Source: Chloroflexota bacterium (lineage in GTDB: Bacteria > Chloroflexota > Ktedonobacteria > Ktedonobacterales > Ktedonobacteraceae). Taken from it: a stretch of DNA of 7,185 nt. How positions within the stretch are numbered: the stretch's first letter is position 1; each line of letters opens with the position of its first letter. The stretch spans positions 1 through 7,185 of the forward strand of contig DAHVFL010000232.1 of assembly GCA_027316975.1 (NCBI GenBank), read 5' to 3'. This document shows, one piece after another, positions 5,549 to 7,185 of the stretch. The notes beneath the pieces were generated by a model. The model did no database searches. It worked only from the letters and a program-made list of their open reading frames with translations, and was not told where the DNA came from. Both the position numbers and the translations under genes were made by a program.

Positions 5549-6763
5549 ATGAATAGAAACAGTGATCCCGGACCTGTTCCGGGACGACCTCGAACCCGGA
5601 TTGCCATTCTGCTGGCATTTGTTGGTGTGTGTATCCTGGTTGGGGTTCTGGTATTTGCGATCTCCTACGGAGTGGTGCAACAAAACCACCCACAAGCCGG
5701 TGCATCACCAACTTCCAGCCCTGCTCCCGGAAGGCAGCCAATCCCTGGAACAGTGTCACCATCACAAACAGGTCCGTATGGTTTCACCATTTTAAGGCGT
5801 TTGACACCGGAGACGATTGCCTATTTGAAGGAACTGCGTATCACCTGGGTGCGCTATCAACTCGACTGGGCACATATCGAAGCGCAGCCAGGGCAGTTCG
5901 ACTGGAGCGAACTGGATTCCGCTGTTTCCCTGGTCAATGCAAGCGGTATGCATATTGATTTTCCGCTGCAACTTGCCCCTGATTGGGCGCTCAGTCAAAC
6001 GTGCGGGGGGAAGCCTCTGCTTCCAGGCGCGAAAGAAATGACACAGTATGCCAGCGCCCTGGCGCAACGCTACAACGGCCGCAATGGACATGGGTATATC
6101 GATAGTTATGAAATCGGTAATGAAGAGTTTGACGAGCACTTACCCAGAAACAAAAAAATTGTCGCGAGCAACTGCTCGCAGGTCAACTTCGTAAGCTTCT
6201 ACGGACCTGTGCTGAAAGCAGGCTATCAAGCGATCAAGAGTCAATCACCGCAGGCGCTGGTGGGTATGGCGGCCATCTGGTGGGTCAATACGCCGCATAT
6301 CCGTTCCTATTTAGACTGGCTCTATCAAAATGGCTACGGCGATTACTTCGATTACGCCAACTTCCATTATTATCCATGCGCTGGAAACCCGAATACTGCT
6401 GCCCCTGGAAATCCAACCATAACTGATGGAGACCGTCCTTCCTTTGACCTTGAATGGCAAACCTTTCATGAGATCATGGCACAGTATGGTGATAGTAGGA
6501 AACCCGTCTGGGTGACTGAGACGGGATGGGCTATTAGCAATATTAACCAGGCGCAGCGCTGTATCGTAAGCCCTGAGCAACAGGCGCAATTCATGAGCTA
6601 CTTGCTTACAGAAGCGGCAAAATCCCACGTTGTGCAGCAACTTTTCTGGTACACGATTGATCTGAAGAACGATGGGATGAGTATTACGCAGTTCAGTAAT
6701 AAGCTTCCTGGCTTCTACACCTTGCAGCGCTTTATTCAACAACAGCCCTTGTGGAACAAATAA
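5549..6763 (+). CDS. Membrane-anchored clan GH-A glycoside hydrolase (GH39/GH5-like)
   Basis: This is predicted to cleave glycosidic bonds outside the cytoplasmic membrane by a retaining mechanism. The 404-residue protein starts with an Arg-rich cytoplasmic tail (R13, R15, R17). One hydrophobic anchor spans about 18-43, and a Pro/Ser/Thr-rich linker about 48-75. A TIM-barrel domain fills the rest. Clan landmarks are WVRYQLDW (100-107, strand 2 Arg), YEIGNEE (187-193) with E192 as likely acid/base, NFHYYP (271-276), and WVTETGW (321-327) with E324 as likely nucleophile. Four cysteines in the outer domain (C152, C209, C277, C338) could form disulfides. The ATG at 5549 is preferred over a GTG two codons earlier because AGAAAG is better spaced for it. 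Its place behind a glycosyltransferase recalls PslG, the hydrolase of the Pseudomonas Psl exopolysaccharide operon. That analogy is inference. Substrate and exact GH family are uncertain. Confidence 0.88.
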   Translation: MNRNSDPGPVPGRPRTRIAILLAFVGVCILVGVLVFAISYGVVQQNHPQAGASPTSSPAPGRQPIPGTVSPSQTGPYGFTILRRLTPETIAYLKELRITWVRYQLDWAHIEAQPGQFDWSELDSAVSLVNASGMHIDFPLQLAPDWALSQTCGGKPLLPGAKEMTQYASALAQRYNGRNGHGYIDSYEIGNEEFDEHLPRNKKIVASNCSQVNFVSFYGPVLKAGYQAIKSQSPQALVGMAAIWWVNTPHIRSYLDWLYQNGYGDYFDYANFHYYPCAGNPNTAAPGNPTITDGDRPSFDLEWQTFHEIMAQYGDSRKPVWVTETGWAISNINQAQRCIVSPEQQAQFMSYLLTEAAKSHVVQQLFWYTIDLKNDGMSITQFSNKLPGFYTLQRFIQQQPLWNK

Positions 6764-6812
6764 GGGGTAGAGGTCGCTTCAGCACCCCCACCCCTTCTGG
6801 CGGATGAGAAGG
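6762..6812. terminator. Possible convergent terminator region with two competing hairpins
   Basis: AAGGGGT (6762-6768) can pair with ACCCCTT (6790-6796) across a 21-base loop. CCTTCT (6793-6798) can pair with AGAAGG (6807-6812) across an 8-base loop. The two share 6793-6796, so only one can form at a time. They lie immediately after the hydrolase stop and before the end of the opposing gene. Neither is followed by a T-run on either strand, so intrinsic termination is not assured; Rho-type or collision-based ending is possible. Confidence 0.3.
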
Positions 6813-6862
6813 TTGCAAGCATACTATAGCGCGTGAACGAAATACTCTCGCGACAGTTGTAC

Positions 6863-7185
6863 TTATGCCTCAAGTAATTTCTTGAGTTTACGCCCGGTCA
6901 GACTACCTTCATTGCTGTCTCCCCGCTCGCTCTGCTTGCGCTCTATAAAAAGGTCTTCAAGTACCCTCCCATCAAATTCAACGGGCAATGGGAGGTTCAT
7001 ATTACTCAAGATAGTAGGGACAAGGTCAGTAACTTCCGCATTTGGCGCCTTGAAACCCTGTTTCAGGTTCCCACCGCAGGCATACAGCACGCCGTCCTTC
7101 TGGTGCGAGCCTCGCCTTTTTTTGGTATCTCTTCCCGTAAATACATCGTTCCAGAGCCACCTGTTGCCCAGACTCATATTAAAGG
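6863..7185 (-). CDS. C-terminal part of an alkaline-phosphatase-superfamily protein (type I phosphodiesterase-like), cut by the right edge
   Basis: The visible 107 codons end at a TAA, and the frame stays open to the edge. The Met at 7177 is therefore probably internal rather than the start. The signature is GSHQKDGVLYACGGN followed by PNAEVTDLVPTILSNMNLPLP and FDGRVLEDLF. It matches the end of phosphodiesterase, nucleotide pyrophosphatase and related hydrolases: a metal-binding His in G-x-H, a strand leading to a 'sacred' Gly-rich loop, then the D-x-x-PTIL helix and the DGRVL motif. The nucleophile Thr/Ser and the other metal ligands lie outside the window. The last 25 residues are charged and probably disordered. 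The gene converges on the hydrolase gene and belongs to a separate transcript. Such proteins in glycan loci may hydrolyse or transfer phospho-substituents, but nothing visible shows the substrate. Confidence 0.85.
   Translation of the reverse strand, partial: FNMSLGNRWLWNDVFTGRDTKKRRGSHQKDGVLYACGGNLKQGFKAPNAEVTDLVPTILSNMNLPLPVEFDGRVLEDLFIERKQSERGDSNEGSLTGRKLKKLLEA

Noticed and set aside
6779..6796. Possible G-quadruplex from the C-rich run (two G-tracts on the minus strand)
   Set aside because: Only two adjacent G-tracts occur on that strand. Four are needed for an intramolecular quadruplex.

Overview
The window looks like part of a bacterial exopolysaccharide or cell-surface glycan locus. 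It holds five complete genes and the ends of two more. They form two divergently transcribed groups around a 238-bp intergenic region (3980-4217). Overall base composition is near 50% GC. Translation signals are ordinary bacterial ones: AGGA/GAGG-type ribosome binding sites and ATG starts. The family mix is a PF14907-type nucleotidyltransferase, several GT4 glycosyltransferases, and a glycoside hydrolase held by one membrane anchor with a Pro/Ser/Thr-rich linker. This would suit a soil Chloroflexota such as the Ktedonobacteria, but that is an impression from protein style, not a demonstrated assignment.

The leftward group is transcribed from about 3979 down to 223. It encodes a nucleotidyltransferase-fold protein (2687-3979), a GT4 glycosyltransferase of the Stp1-like type (1478-2680), and a second GT4 glycosyltransferase (223-1425). 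The first two are tightly coupled: the ribosome binding site of the second is built from the last two sense codons of the first. Beyond 223 comes a short AT-rich region with a strong extended -10 promoter, also pointing left, and the first codons of another gene that runs off the left edge.

The rightward group encodes a third GT4 glycosyltransferase (4218-5516). After 32 bases comes a membrane-anchored clan GH-A glycoside hydrolase (5549-6763) with both catalytic glutamates visible. A compact convergent region (6764-6862) separates it from the C-terminal end of an alkaline-phosphatase-superfamily protein that enters on the minus strand from beyond the right edge.

Inferred cooperation: the GT4 enzymes would add sugars to a lipid-linked or growing glycan on the cytoplasmic face. 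The anchored hydrolase would trim or release the polymer outside, in the manner known for PslG in the Pseudomonas Psl operon. The nucleotidyltransferase-fold protein may modify a glycan precursor or partner, but its substrate is unknown. No flippase, polymerase, chain-length regulator or initiating phosphoglycosyltransferase is visible, so the pathway must continue outside the window. No tRNA, rRNA, CRISPR array, insertion sequence or integrase was seen.
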